Source of the DNA: Candidatus Hinthialibacter antarcticus | Lineage (GTDB): Bacteria > Hinthialibacterota > Hinthialibacteria > Hinthialibacterales > Hinthialibacteraceae | Length of the DNA stretch: 60,815 nt | Reading direction: 5' to 3' | Assembly (NCBI GenBank): GCA_030765645.1 | Contig: JAVCCE010000056.1 | Span: 1 to 60,815, forward strand | Shown: piece after piece, positions 53,261 to 60,815 of the stretch | Numbering within the stretch: position 1 is the stretch's first letter | Layout of the letters: the number at the start of each line of letters is the position of its first letter | Program-made: the position numbers and the translations under genes | Notes under the pieces: model-generated | The model's database searches: none | The model's input: only the letters and a program-made list of their open reading frames with translations | Told to the model about the DNA's origin: nothing

Positions 53261-54869
53261 CAAAAAAACACTCATGGAAGACGCCAAGCACGGCGCGTTT
53301 ATCGCCGCTGTCGCGGGGCTGTTGCGCTTGGTCTATATGCGCGCGTTTCTTGGCGCGTTGCCCAATGCGCTGCATCCGTCTAACGATGCGCGTTCCTACT
53401 GGGAACTCAGCCTGCGCATTTATCGCGAGGGCTGGCTACTGCCCAACGACGGCCCCTTTTATCAAGCGCCGCTCTATCCGTACGCGCTTTCGGCGTTGCA
53501 CCAATTCGGCATCCACAGCATCGCCAACATGCTTTGGCTGCAAGCCGGGCTGGGCGTCGTCAATACGCTGCTGACGTTTATTCTGGCGCGATCATTCTCC
53601 TCGCGCCCCGCCGCGACCGCCGTCGCACTGCTGTTTTCATTCAGCCATTTGGTTTTATTTTTAGAAAGCAAACTACTGGCGGCGACACTTGGAACCACCC
53701 TGCTTTTATGCTTCGCGTTATGCGCAGTGCGATGGCTCCATACCCGCGCCGCGCACATGCTGGCATTCGCGGGATTGCTATTCGGGCTCACGCTGTTATG
53801 CCGCCCCAACCAGATTTTCCTGTTCCCGTTTCTGGTCGCATTTTTCATCTGGCAGGGACGAAAACAGAAATCACTTTTGATGACGCCGTTGATTTTTTTG
53901 GTTGCAACCCTCATCGCGATCACGCCTTCGTTTTTGCGCAACGGTCTCGTCGGCGGCGACTGGGTCCCCTTTACGGCGAACGCGGGCGTAACCCTCTACA
54001 TGGGCAGCAACCCGCAGGCGCAGGGCGGCCTGGCGCCAATCGAAGGCTTGTCAAACGACATCGAAGATCAACACACCCAAAGTATCGAACTCGCCTCGCA
54101 ACTGGCGGGCGAAGCGCTGTCGCCTTCGCAGGCGTCCAATTTCTGGGTCAAAAAAACCATCGCCTGGGCGGCGGGCAACCCCGTTACGTTCACCATACTG
54201 GAAGCGAAGAAATTGCTGTGGTGTTTGTACTACGCCCCGCCTGCGGTGAATGTTTCGACGCACTTCGAAAGCGCGTTTATCGGCTGGCTCGGGCTATTAT
54301 CCTGGCCAACGGCATTCATTCTTGCACTTGGCTTAATCGCGTTGCCGTTGCTGCCGCGCATGGGCGACAAGGGATGGTTTCTGCTGGCATTGTTCTGCGG
54401 ATACCTCTTGTTGAGCCTGACCTACTACGCCTCCGACCGTTTTCTGGCTGCGATGGCGCCGTTTTTCGCGATTCAAGCGGTGATTGCCGTCACAACATAC
54501 CTAGGCTCCAAACGCAGTGCGCTGGCGAATGAACGTATGCGCTGGACGATATGGATCGCGCTTTGTTTCGTACTTGCTTTTAATCCGTTTTTATCCTGGA
54601 ACGCCGCCAATGAAACCGGTATGGGCTATTACAACCTGGGCGTGTTTCATGAAGAGCAAGGCGAGTTTGCTGATGCCTTTGGCGCGTACAAAGACGCATA
54701 CAAATACACACCCAACAACCCCGCATTGCTACTCAACCTGGGCGTACTCTACGCCAAACAGGGCGACTTGCAGCGCTCCAGCCAGTTCTTTGAGCGCGTG
54801 TTGGAACTTGCCCCAAACCATCCCGAAGCAAGGCAAAATCTAGAGATTAATAAGCAGCGGATGAATTAA
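53247..54869 (+). CDS. GT39-like glycosyltransferase with C-terminal TPR repeats
   Basis: This 540-residue protein has multiple membrane helices with an early loop HPSNDARSYWELSL (acidic GT-C motif) and PNDGPFYQAPLYPYALSALH. It ends in at least two TPR-type repeats (about 455-540; GYYNLGVFHEEQGEFADAFGAY, NPALLLNLGVLYAKQGDLQRSSQF and the family's NHPEARQNL pattern). The ATG at 53247 lies inside the end of the previous gene; a later Met at 53274 is possible. TPRs suggest it docks to another protein. A plus-strand 332-codon frame at 53534-54532 is a shadow. Confidence 0.82.
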   Translation: MNNDNKKTLMEDAKHGAFIAAVAGLLRLVYMRAFLGALPNALHPSNDARSYWELSLRIYREGWLLPNDGPFYQAPLYPYALSALHQFGIHSIANMLWLQAGLGVVNTLLTFILARSFSSRPAATAVALLFSFSHLVLFLESKLLAATLGTTLLLCFALCAVRWLHTRAAHMLAFAGLLFGLTLLCRPNQIFLFPFLVAFFIWQGRKQKSLLMTPLIFLVATLIAITPSFLRNGLVGGDWVPFTANAGVTLYMGSNPQAQGGLAPIEGLSNDIEDQHTQSIELASQLAGEALSPSQASNFWVKKTIAWAAGNPVTFTILEAKKLLWCLYYAPPAVNVSTHFESAFIGWLGLLSWPTAFILALGLIALPLLPRMGDKGWFLLALFCGYLLLSLTYYASDRFLAAMAPFFAIQAVIAVTTYLGSKRSALANERMRWTIWIALCFVLAFNPFLSWNAANETGMGYYNLGVFHEEQGEFADAFGAYKDAYKYTPNNPALLLNLGVLYAKQGDLQRSSQFFERVLELAPNHPEARQNLEINKQRMN

Positions 54870-54882
54870 AAGTGGCGCTTTC

Positions 54883-55206
54883 ATGAATAAAAATATTGAA
54901 ATCGTACGCGGTAGCGGTAATATCTATGCGGATTTTAATCTGCCAGATGCTGACGTGCGACAAACAAAAATACTTCTTGCTTCAGAAATTGTTAAGGTAC
55001 TAAAAACCAAAAATATTTCGACTCGTCAGGCTGAGAAATTAACCGGCGTTGACCATAGCGTATTTGTAAAACTGCGCAAACCAGAACTCAAAGGAATGAC
55101 CATTGACAGGCTGATAACAATTCTCAATAAACTAGACCAAAAGGTAGACTTTGCTATAACGGTTACAGAAAGACGTTTTGAACAAAAATCAAAAGTACAC
55201 GCCTGA
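54883..55206 (+). CDS. HTH (XRE-like) antitoxin-type regulator
   Basis: This 107-residue protein has a helix-turn-helix core at about 25-85 (ASEIVKVLKTKNISTRQAEKLTGVDHSVFVKLRK). It resembles the XRE-type antitoxins of HigBA or RelE/Gp49-like pairs. The matching toxin normally lies just upstream. Here the preceding gene is a glycosyltransferase ending 13 bases before it, and a repeat and a pseudopilin fragment lie downstream. It is an orphan, perhaps a free repressor. Confidence 0.75.
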   Translation: MNKNIEIVRGSGNIYADFNLPDADVRQTKILLASEIVKVLKTKNISTRQAEKLTGVDHSVFVKLRKPELKGMTIDRLITILNKLDQKVDFAITVTERRFEQKSKVHA

Positions 55207-55340
55207 ATTTTGATACAGTTTCCCATAATCAGATTGGATAAACTCATTTCCAGCATCTTGTTGTCGCTCAAATGAATTATCCAGGTTCTTCCGAAAACTG
55301 GGTACTTTTTTATAAACTGAATTGAAATTTCGCTGCACGC

Positions 55341-55515
55341 GGCCTGGGTACAACTCTGCTCGCTTCAGTGCGGGCTTTCAGGCCCGTTTGCACAGGCGCT
55401 CCCAGAGTTGCACCCATGCCTGAATTGGTTTGTCAATTATTGATCCGCCGGGATACGTTTTCGTAATCAAAATCATTGCATTCATCAATGTAGGTACTCA
55501 CTTACCGGATGAACC
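55341..55515 (-). repeat. Repeat R2, copy fused to a pseudopilin gene
   Basis: This is the reverse complement of the repeat at 20015-20190, over about 175 bp with scattered differences. The first 18 bases of the element, in its own orientation, form the last codons and stop of the pseudopilin gene at 55498-55701. The remaining sequence up to 55207 shows no gene. Confidence 0.85.
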
Positions 55516-55701
55516 ATTATCCATTTGAAACGCCTGAAATGCGTTTGAGAAGGTATAGAAATTGGCTTGCGTATGGGCGATTTTCGCCTTCATTTGCGCA
55601 TGAAGAAAGTTTGGAACCGCAATGACGACAAGAACCCCAATGATCGCAACGACAACCAAAAGTTCGATCAATGTGAACGCCAATTTGCGATTATTTCTCA
55701 T
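55498..55701 (-). pseudogene. Truncated pseudopilin
   Basis: This 67-residue frame has a normal prepilin start: a short leader MRNNRKLA, cleavage before FTLIELLVVVAIIGVLVVIAV, then PNFLHAQMKAKIAHTQANF. It stops right after the conserved M-D-N-G position, ending GSSGK. The same letters are encoded by the first bases of repeat R2, so the gene loses its globular C-terminal head (about 140 residues) at the repeat edge. GAGGT precedes its ATG. It may be a remnant, or a minimal pilin-like peptide if still expressed. Confidence 0.8.
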
Positions 55702-55734
55702 TTTGAAACCTCAATTGAGTGTGTTTCACGATCA

Positions 55735-55936
55735 ATGAAAAAATAATAATAATAAAATTCTGTAAAAAAAATCTTTTAAAATAACAACTAAGAAGATTGT
55801 ATACCATTTCCATCCACAGTTTGTTCACAATGACTGAAAAATCTGAAATGACTTGTCTTGTTGGCTATCCTATTACACCAGCTAAAACTTATCCACTGTG
55901 GATAACCCGGCAATCCATTCCCTATTTCCATTCACA
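55735..55936. promoter_or_regulatory. AT-rich region with DnaA-box-like sites
   Basis: An AT-rich stretch (about 55735-55800) is followed by CCATCCACA (55810-55818), TTGTTCACA (55821-55829), a 17-base palindrome TTATCCAC-T-GTGGATAA (55889-55905) and CCATTCACA (55928-55936). The palindrome holds TTATCCACA on the minus strand, an exact match to the DnaA box. The others match at 6 or 7 of 9 positions. No gene lies in 55702-56038. It could be a replication origin or a DnaA-controlled promoter of ftsK. Confidence 0.45.
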
Positions 55937-56038
55937 CCAATCTGTCGTACCATACGATCCCGCATCGAGTTAGGCGGCGGCGGTTTAGAATTTGCTTAAC
56001 CTTTATTTTAAACCGTCGATCACTTTGGGTAGGGATAG

Positions 56039-58495
56039 TTGTCTGTGGGCAAGCGAATATCCAAATCAAAAAAACGTGATCGTTGGATGCAGCACTTCAG
56101 CGAATCAATGAACTCTATGCACACACAAGCGCAAGATGCAGTAATGGAAGCGTGGCAAGAACTCGACGGCGAACGCCGCCGTGAGATTCTGTCTATCATG
56201 CTGTTCGCATTATCGTTGGCCTCCATACTGGCCTTGATCTCATACAACCCCGCCGACCTCGCGGCAGGGTCGCTCGCCATGGACGGCGCACAACGAATTC
56301 ATAATTGGATCGGCAAACCCGGCGCCTGGCTGGCCTGGGCGATTACCTTTGTGTTCGGCTCGTCCGGCTTCGCGGTGCCCGCCCTATTGTTAATGTGGGG
56401 AATCGACCGCATCCGCAACGGGGTCGACTCGCCCATCCGAAAATTACGCATCGCGGGCTTCGCCGTCTTACTGATTATCTCATCGAGTTTTTTGGGGATG
56501 CTCACCCATGCGCTGCAACCGCATGTTTCCGATGAACAGCTGTGGCGCATCTGCGGCGCCATCGGTTACACCCTCAATCGCCGCTTGTCTGAGTTGGGGC
56601 CGATGGGCGCGATTATCCTCAATGGGTCACTGCTTGCTGTGTCTCTATTAGTCTGTACGCCGTTCTTGTTCACCCGGTTTTTCCAGACGGCCGCCGAGTT
56701 TTTGTTCCCTGAACACGAAGCCGTTGATGACGAGAATGAAGAAGACTTCATTGCGAATGAAACCATCACCGAATCGGGCGGGCGCATTACCCTGCAACCG
56801 TTCCGCGAAGGCGCTGCACCAGACGCTTACCCCACCGTGAGTTTCCACGATGATGAATATAATGACGACGATGACGGCGGCCTGCCTTCATTATTGACGG
56901 AACATCAATCCGAAACAAAGCCAGTCGAAACCGCTTCGCCTGCGCTGGCGCCCTTACAGGAAAACGGCGAGTTGCGCATTGTCACCAGCGAAGAAGAAAC
57001 CACCGAAGAAATCGACATGGGCGTCAACTTGATCGAAACGCCGACGAATGATGAATACCAACTGCCCTCGATTCAATTATTAGAAAAATCCGAACAAACC
57101 CGCCCCGAAGTCGCTCGCGAAGAAATCATCTATAACTCGCAGATGCTCGAGCAAACCCTGTCGGACTTTAACATCAGCGCCAAGGTGGTTGAGGTCAACT
57201 ACGGGCCGACCATCACCTGTTATGAAATAGAACCTGCGCCGGGCATCAAAATCAGCCGCATCGAAAACCTGGCCAACGACATCACCCGCGCACTCAAAGC
57301 GGAGATGGTGCGAATCGTGGCGCCCATCCCCGGCAAGGGCACCGTCGGCGTCGAGGTCCCCAATCAACACCGCTCTGACGTGCTGCTGCGCGACGTAATC
57401 GCCAGCGACGGATATCACAAAACCGAGTCGAAACTCAAAGTCGCGCTGGGCAAAACCATCAGCGGCGAACCGTTCATTTTTGACCTGATGAAAGCGCCTC
57501 ACCAATTGGTCGCGGGCGCGACCGGATCAGGTAAGTCGGTGTGCATCAACACCATCATCACCTCGATTCTCTACAACGCGGCGCCGCACGAAGTCAAACT
57601 GCTGCTGATTGACCCCAAACAAGTCGAACTGGCGTTGTATAAAGACATCCCCCATTTATTATCGCCTGTGGTGACCGACCCTAAGAAAGCGGGCGCGGCA
57701 TTGCGCTGGGCGGTCGAAGAGATGGAGCAGCGCTACCGCTATCTCAAAAAAGCGGGCGTACGCAATATCAAAGAATACAACAAAAAGCGCATGTCGCAGC
57801 AAAAGGGCGACCTGGGCGAAACCGAACAATCGCAATTGCTGCCGGGGTTCTTGCCCTTCATCGTCATCATCATCGACGAACTCGCCGACTTGATGATGGT
57901 GGTGCGCCAGGAAGTCGAAGGCGCGATTGCGCGCTTGGCGGCGATGGCGCGCGCGGTCGGCATCCACCTGGTGCTGGCGACGCAACGCCCCTCGGTTGAC
58001 GTGTTGACCGGCGTAATTAAAAACAACTTCCCCGCCCGCATGGCGTTTCAGGTTTCATCCAACACCGACTCGCGCACCATTCTCGACATGAAGGGCGCCG
58101 AATCGCTGATGGGGCGCGGCGACATGCTGTTCACCCCCGGCGGCGCAGGCAAGCCCATCCGCCTGCAATGTTCATTCGTCTCGACCGAGGAAGTCGAAGA
58201 GGTGTGCGATTTCGTGCGCTCGCAACAGGAAGTCGATTACGTTCAGGAAGAATTTATCCCCGCTGAGGAAACAAGTTCCGGCGGCGGCAGCGGCAGCGAT
58301 GTGGAAGACGAACTCTACGAAGACGCCCTACAAGTCATCATGGAAAACGACGCGGCTTCGACCTCGCTGTTGCAGCGACGTCTTAAGATCGGCTATGGAC
58401 GCGCCGCCCGCCTGCTCGACCTGATGGAAGAGCGCGGCATCGTCGGCCCTCCGCGCGGCAGCAAACCCCGCCAAATTTTACTGAACGGGATGTAA
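56039..58495 (+). CDS. ftsK: DNA translocase FtsK/SpoIIIE
   Basis: This 818-residue protein moves DNA through the closing septum and coordinates chromosome dimer resolution. Four N-terminal membrane helices (about 40-215) are followed by an acidic linker (about 220-360). The motor domain has Walker A GATGSGKSVCIN near 493, Walker B IVIIIDELADLMMV, and RNIKEYNKK and LATQRPSVDVLTG motifs. The C-terminal gamma winged helix (about 750-818; STSLLQRRLKIGYGRAARLLD) recognises KOPS-type signals. No ATG lies at the reading-frame start; TTG at 56039 or GTG at 56045 after TAGGGATAG is used, or ATG at 56087. Confidence 0.93.
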   Translation: MSVGKRISKSKKRDRWMQHFSESMNSMHTQAQDAVMEAWQELDGERRREILSIMLFALSLASILALISYNPADLAAGSLAMDGAQRIHNWIGKPGAWLAWAITFVFGSSGFAVPALLLMWGIDRIRNGVDSPIRKLRIAGFAVLLIISSSFLGMLTHALQPHVSDEQLWRICGAIGYTLNRRLSELGPMGAIILNGSLLAVSLLVCTPFLFTRFFQTAAEFLFPEHEAVDDENEEDFIANETITESGGRITLQPFREGAAPDAYPTVSFHDDEYNDDDDGGLPSLLTEHQSETKPVETASPALAPLQENGELRIVTSEEETTEEIDMGVNLIETPTNDEYQLPSIQLLEKSEQTRPEVAREEIIYNSQMLEQTLSDFNISAKVVEVNYGPTITCYEIEPAPGIKISRIENLANDITRALKAEMVRIVAPIPGKGTVGVEVPNQHRSDVLLRDVIASDGYHKTESKLKVALGKTISGEPFIFDLMKAPHQLVAGATGSGKSVCINTIITSILYNAAPHEVKLLLIDPKQVELALYKDIPHLLSPVVTDPKKAGAALRWAVEEMEQRYRYLKKAGVRNIKEYNKKRMSQQKGDLGETEQSQLLPGFLPFIVIIIDELADLMMVVRQEVEGAIARLAAMARAVGIHLVLATQRPSVDVLTGVIKNNFPARMAFQVSSNTDSRTILDMKGAESLMGRGDMLFTPGGAGKPIRLQCSFVSTEEVEEVCDFVRSQQEVDYVQEEFIPAEETSSGGGSGSDVEDELYEDALQVIMENDAASTSLLQRRLKIGYGRAARLLDLMEERGIVGPPRGSKPRQILLNGM

Positions 58496-58503
58496 ACTCA
58501 AAC

Positions 58504-58641
58504 GGTGGGCTGCTTCGCGAGCCCACCCTACCTCGGATGAATGAAGCGTTTCAAGTAGGGTGGTGTTGAGCGAAGCGAAACCCACCAATAGAAACCATAC
58601 AAAAATCAATGGTGGGATTCATTGCATTCATCCCACCCTAC
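58504..58641. repeat. Palindrome cluster after ftsK
   Basis: Three hairpins follow the ftsK stop: GGTGGGCT/AGCCCACC (58504-58527), GGTGG...CCACC around a GCGAAGCG core (58559-58587), and GGTGGGAT/ATCCCACC (58611-58637). The first may serve as a terminator of ftsK. No gene lies in 58496-58748. Confidence 0.65.
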
Positions 58642-58701
58642 TTTGGATTTTCAAATAAACCAAACATCAGCGTCATTAACTCTGTTGAATAGGTGGGGTG
58701 G

Positions 58702-58733
58702 CAAGGGCAAGGCCGCGAAGCGGACAGCCCTTG
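58702..58733. repeat. R1-family nested hairpin
   Basis: CAAGGGC and GCCCTTG enclose CCGC-GAA-GCGG, as at 18551-18582. The flanking GGGTGG is shared with that copy. Confidence 0.8.
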
Positions 58734-58748
58734 AAGCAATCAACCGAA

Positions 58749-58970
58749 TCAAACAGCGCGGGCGTTGGCGATTTCTTTGGGATGAATTTGTCGAACCTGG
58801 TCGGCGGTCAGCGTCTCAACGGAAACCGTGCCGCCATTCAACGTCATAAACTCGACTTCATAACCGCGCCCGTTTTCATAAACTTGCACAATTGTTCCGA
58901 TATCGCCTTTGACGAGATTGCTTTCAGGCAAATCTTTTGTTAGAACAATACGGTCAAACTCTTTAAACAT
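58749..58970 (-). CDS. DUF4926 small protein
   Basis: This 73-residue protein matches the DUF4926 pattern: DRIVLTKDLPESNLVKGDIGTIV, then YENGRGYEVEFMTLNGGT, then ETLTADQVRQI. It is probably a small SH3-like beta-barrel. It starts three bases after the stop of the DUF6883-like gene, an arrangement seen repeatedly in other bacteria. A toxin-immunity or toxin-antitoxin pairing is suspected but unproven; DUF4926 would be the protective partner. Transcription comes from upstream of the DUF6883 gene. Confidence 0.8.
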   Translation of the reverse strand: MFKEFDRIVLTKDLPESNLVKGDIGTIVQVYENGRGYEVEFMTLNGGTVSVETLTADQVRQIHPKEIANARAV

Positions 58971-58973
58971 TTT

Positions 58974-59309
58974 CTACCCTGCCGGATACGCGGTCACAAA
59001 TTTCGGATGACTTTCATTATTTAGTATAATCCAAACAGACCGAATTCTTGAATCCCGGTTTTTTGGATTTGGCAATACGCCTTCTACTATATATTTTACA
59101 CCAAATTGAGTCTCTTGTGTACAAACTATAGAATTTCGATTCGCATGAATGAGAATCGCCTCTTGAAACTCATGGCTATTCTGTATCGAAAAACCCAATT
59201 GATTAAAGAACTTCGCTTTGAACCTTCCATCGGGATGATCGTTAGACAACAAGTAGTAGATCAACTTTTTAGAGTCAATAAATGCGTTCTCAACAAAAGG
59301 TAAAATCAT
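58974..59309 (-). CDS. DUF6883-like protein
   Basis: This 111-residue protein shows the DUF6883 pattern: LPFVENAFIDSKKLIYYLLSN, HPDGRFKAKFFNQLGF, FGVKYIVEGVLPNPKNR, and a C-terminal VWIILNNESHPKFVTAYP. The domain also occurs at the C-termini of phage-head and polymorphic-toxin proteins, where it is suspected to be a nuclease-like toxin. Its AT-rich DNA contrasts with the neighbouring ftsK and dehydratase genes, a hint of transfer. No signal peptide is present. Function is not established. Confidence 0.75.
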   Translation of the reverse strand: MILPFVENAFIDSKKLIYYLLSNDHPDGRFKAKFFNQLGFSIQNSHEFQEAILIHANRNSIVCTQETQFGVKYIVEGVLPNPKNRDSRIRSVWIILNNESHPKFVTAYPAG

Positions 59310-59322
59310 CGTACCGATACTG

Positions 59323-60654
59323 CTACGGCCTGATCACGCTGCCGTCGCGGCGGCGGGTCATGCCCCATTGCAAATCAAACGGCGGGTCTTCTTTAATGGG
59401 GAACTTCTTCGCTTTCGCTTCATCTACGTCGATGCCCCAGCCAGGCGCCTCATTGGCGAAGCAATAGCCGTTTTCAATCTTCATACATCCAGGGAAGACT
59501 TCCTGAGCGGCGTCGTTGAAGATGTGCTGCTCTTGGATGCCGAAGTTATAACTCGACAGGTCGAGCGCCACGTTGGCGGCGTGGCCGAAGGGCGAGTTGT
59601 CGCCGGGGCCATGCCATGCGGTCTTCACGCCGAACGCCTCGCACAACGCAGCGAGTTTACGCCCGGGCGTCAGCCCGCCGATCTGCGACAAATGCACCCG
59701 GATATAATCAATCAGCCGGTCTTGAATCAGCCCCAGCCATTCGTTTGGATTATTAAACAGTTCGCCCATCGCGATCGGCGTCGCGCTCTGCTCGCGAATA
59801 TGGCGGAAGAAATCGACTTCCTCAGGCGGCAGCGGATCTTCGAGGAAAAACAGCTGGTGCTTTTCCAACTCCTTCGCCATGAGCAGCGCCTGCGCGGGCG
59901 AAACGCGCTCGTGGATATCATGCAGCAGTTCAACGTCAAAACCGAATTGCTCACGCAAATGGTCGAACAGCCCTAGGGTTGACCGCATATAGACCGCAGG
60001 CTCAAACACACGGGTGCCTTCGGGCAGGTGTTTGGGTTTATCGGCCTTGCCGCCGCCCGCGCCGTAGCCGCCGTCGTAACCCGGCGTCGCCATTTGGGCG
60101 CGCACATGACGGTAGCCGCGCTCTTTCCACTTGCGGATATTGTCTTCGACCTCTTTCGGATCGCGGCCTGACGCATGCGCGTAGAGGTCGGCGGCGAAGC
60201 GGCATTTTCCGCCCAGCAGTTGATAGACTGGCATCCCGGCGCGCTTACCTTTGATGTCCCACAGCGCCATATCGACGCCGCTCATGGCGTTGTTGAGCAC
60301 TGGGCCGTTGCGCCAATAACTGCTGACATAAGACGACTGCCAGATATCTTCGATGGCGTCGGGGTCTTTGCCGCGCAGGAACGGGTCGAGAAATTCATCG
60401 ACGGCGTAGGCCGCCAGTTTGGCGCGTTGGGTGAAGGTGGCGCATCCCCAGCCGTAGAGGCCGGGCTGGTTGGTTTCGACTTTGACCACCACCAGGCGGA
60501 TGCGTTCGGGCGCGGTCATGAGCGCTTTGACTTTGGTGATTTTGACGGGTTCGCCCACGCCGAAGTTTTGCGGCGTTTGGACGGCCAGCGCGCTTTGCGT
60601 GGTTGCGCCGACTCCCAGGCTTGATAACATGGCCAACAAATTTCGACGTTTCAT
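59323..60654 (-). CDS. Mannonate-dehydratase-like enolase-superfamily enzyme
   Basis: This 443-residue protein begins with a Tat-like signal (MKRRNLLAMLSSLGVGATTQ), followed by an enolase-superfamily N-terminal cap and barrel. The metal ligands appear as Asp in LLHDIHERVS, Glu in FLEDPLPP and Glu in MGELFNNP. A His in TAWHGPGDNSP and the ending WGIDVDEAKAKKFPI match the D-mannonate dehydratase (ManD)/RspA subgroup, which dehydrates sugar acids such as mannonate. Export by Tat would be unusual for this group, so the signal should be verified. Uncertainty remains between ManD and related sugar-acid dehydratases. Confidence 0.82.
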   Translation of the reverse strand: MKRRNLLAMLSSLGVGATTQSALAVQTPQNFGVGEPVKITKVKALMTAPERIRLVVVKVETNQPGLYGWGCATFTQRAKLAAYAVDEFLDPFLRGKDPDAIEDIWQSSYVSSYWRNGPVLNNAMSGVDMALWDIKGKRAGMPVYQLLGGKCRFAADLYAHASGRDPKEVEDNIRKWKERGYRHVRAQMATPGYDGGYGAGGGKADKPKHLPEGTRVFEPAVYMRSTLGLFDHLREQFGFDVELLHDIHERVSPAQALLMAKELEKHQLFFLEDPLPPEEVDFFRHIREQSATPIAMGELFNNPNEWLGLIQDRLIDYIRVHLSQIGGLTPGRKLAALCEAFGVKTAWHGPGDNSPFGHAANVALDLSSYNFGIQEQHIFNDAAQEVFPGCMKIENGYCFANEAPGWGIDVDEAKAKKFPIKEDPPFDLQWGMTRRRDGSVIRP

Positions 60655-60708
60655 GATTGGTTCTCCTGCATTCAGTTTTGGTATTAGAGGTAGCGACTGT
60701 CTTGGTTG

Positions 60709-60815
60709 TCAAGTTGTTTTTTCTGGTGAAAGTGGTTTGGCGATGACATTGAGGATACATAGAAGTTTTCGCATTGCAGCAATGAGAGCGGTCATTTTGG
60801 CTTTTCCGTTCGCAA
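60709..60815 (-). CDS. C-terminal end of an IS110-type transposase (partial)
   Basis: The minus-strand frame runs in from the right edge and ends at 60709. Its 34 residues read ANGKAKMTALIAAMRKLL-CILNVIAK and then a short basic tail. This is the usual end of IS110/IS116 DEDD transposases, whose last helix has a K-x-A-L-x-A-x-M-R-K-L pattern. The catalytic domain lies beyond the window. The element lies about 55 bases from the start of the mannonate-dehydratase-like gene. Confidence 0.75.
   Translation of the reverse strand, partial: ANGKAKMTALIAAMRKLLCILNVIAKPLSPEKTT

Noticed and set aside
53534-54532. 332-codon plus-strand frame inside the GT39-TPR gene
   Set aside because: The overlapping frame has clear membrane helices, motifs and TPRs; this one is Arg-rich and featureless.

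Overview
The window is about 60.8 kb of a bacterial chromosome with moderate GC content and about 47 supportable genes on both strands. The organism looks Gram-negative-like and heterotrophic, with many exported proteins. It has Sec and Tat-like signal peptides, a type II secretion/type IV pilus-style pseudopilin of the PNFL-x-AQ type, FecR/DUF6600 and FG-GAP/VCBS proteins, lamin-tail/CotH and beta-helix proteins, YfhO-type and GT39-type membrane glycosyltransferases, sigma-54 control of nitrogen genes and many dispersed palindromes. This combination recalls uncultured lineages such as Sumerlaeota, Hydrogenedentota, Omnitrophota or Planctomycetota relatives. That placement is inference, because no rRNA or ribosomal marker lies in the window.

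Layout. 0-7 kb: an FG-GAP surface protein, a membrane-anchored CHAT protease-like protein, and a divergent FecR/DUF6600 protein with a long Arg/Ser-rich tail. 7-15 kb: aldo/keto reductase, TlpA-like thioredoxin, DUF218-like protein, M20 deacylase, YfhO membrane protein and polyprenyl sugar transferase. 15-20 kb: HerA-like ATPase with a small partner, tRNA-Ala(GGC), an orphan ParD-like antitoxin, a DUF1772-like membrane protein and a pseudopilin followed by a 176-bp repeat. 20-24 kb: NADP-type isocitrate dehydrogenase, then leuA behind a T-box leader with a leucine specifier and a small leucine-rich ORF coupled to leuA. 24-29.6 kb: two amt-PII pairs flanking a beta-helix protein, the upstream pair with a good sigma-54 promoter. 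30-35.6 kb: LTD/CotH protein, hydroxyacyl-CoA dehydrogenase, receiver protein and a coiled-coil protein of unknown role. 35.7-42.8 kb: GerMN protein, an amidase-fold protein lacking zinc ligands, a large divergent GH38-like protein and pdxA. 43-49.8 kb: ECF sigma factor with a FecR-fused anti-sigma factor, two exported proteins of unknown function and a degenerate PHP-fold protein. 49.9-55.2 kb: an overlapping run of two oligopeptide-type ABC permeases, two GT39-like proteins (one with TPRs) and an orphan HTH antitoxin-like protein. 55.3-60.8 kb: a pseudopilin truncated by the 175-bp repeat, an AT-rich stretch with DnaA-box-like sites, ftsK, a DUF6883/DUF4926 pair, a mannonate-dehydratase-like enzyme and the end of an IS110-type transposase.

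The most unusual observations are these. Three exported proteins share a C-terminal tail of the form [SD]-[VI]-x-x-W-x-[VT]-Y. Two 83-bp palindromic elements have matching arms and diverged loops of equal length. The pilin-associated repeat has replaced the 3' end of a pseudopilin gene. leuA appears to have layered control. Several enzyme folds have lost catalytic residues. A cluster of DnaA-box-like sites lies upstream of ftsK. All functional calls rest on reading the sequence and on knowledge of the families; no database search was run.
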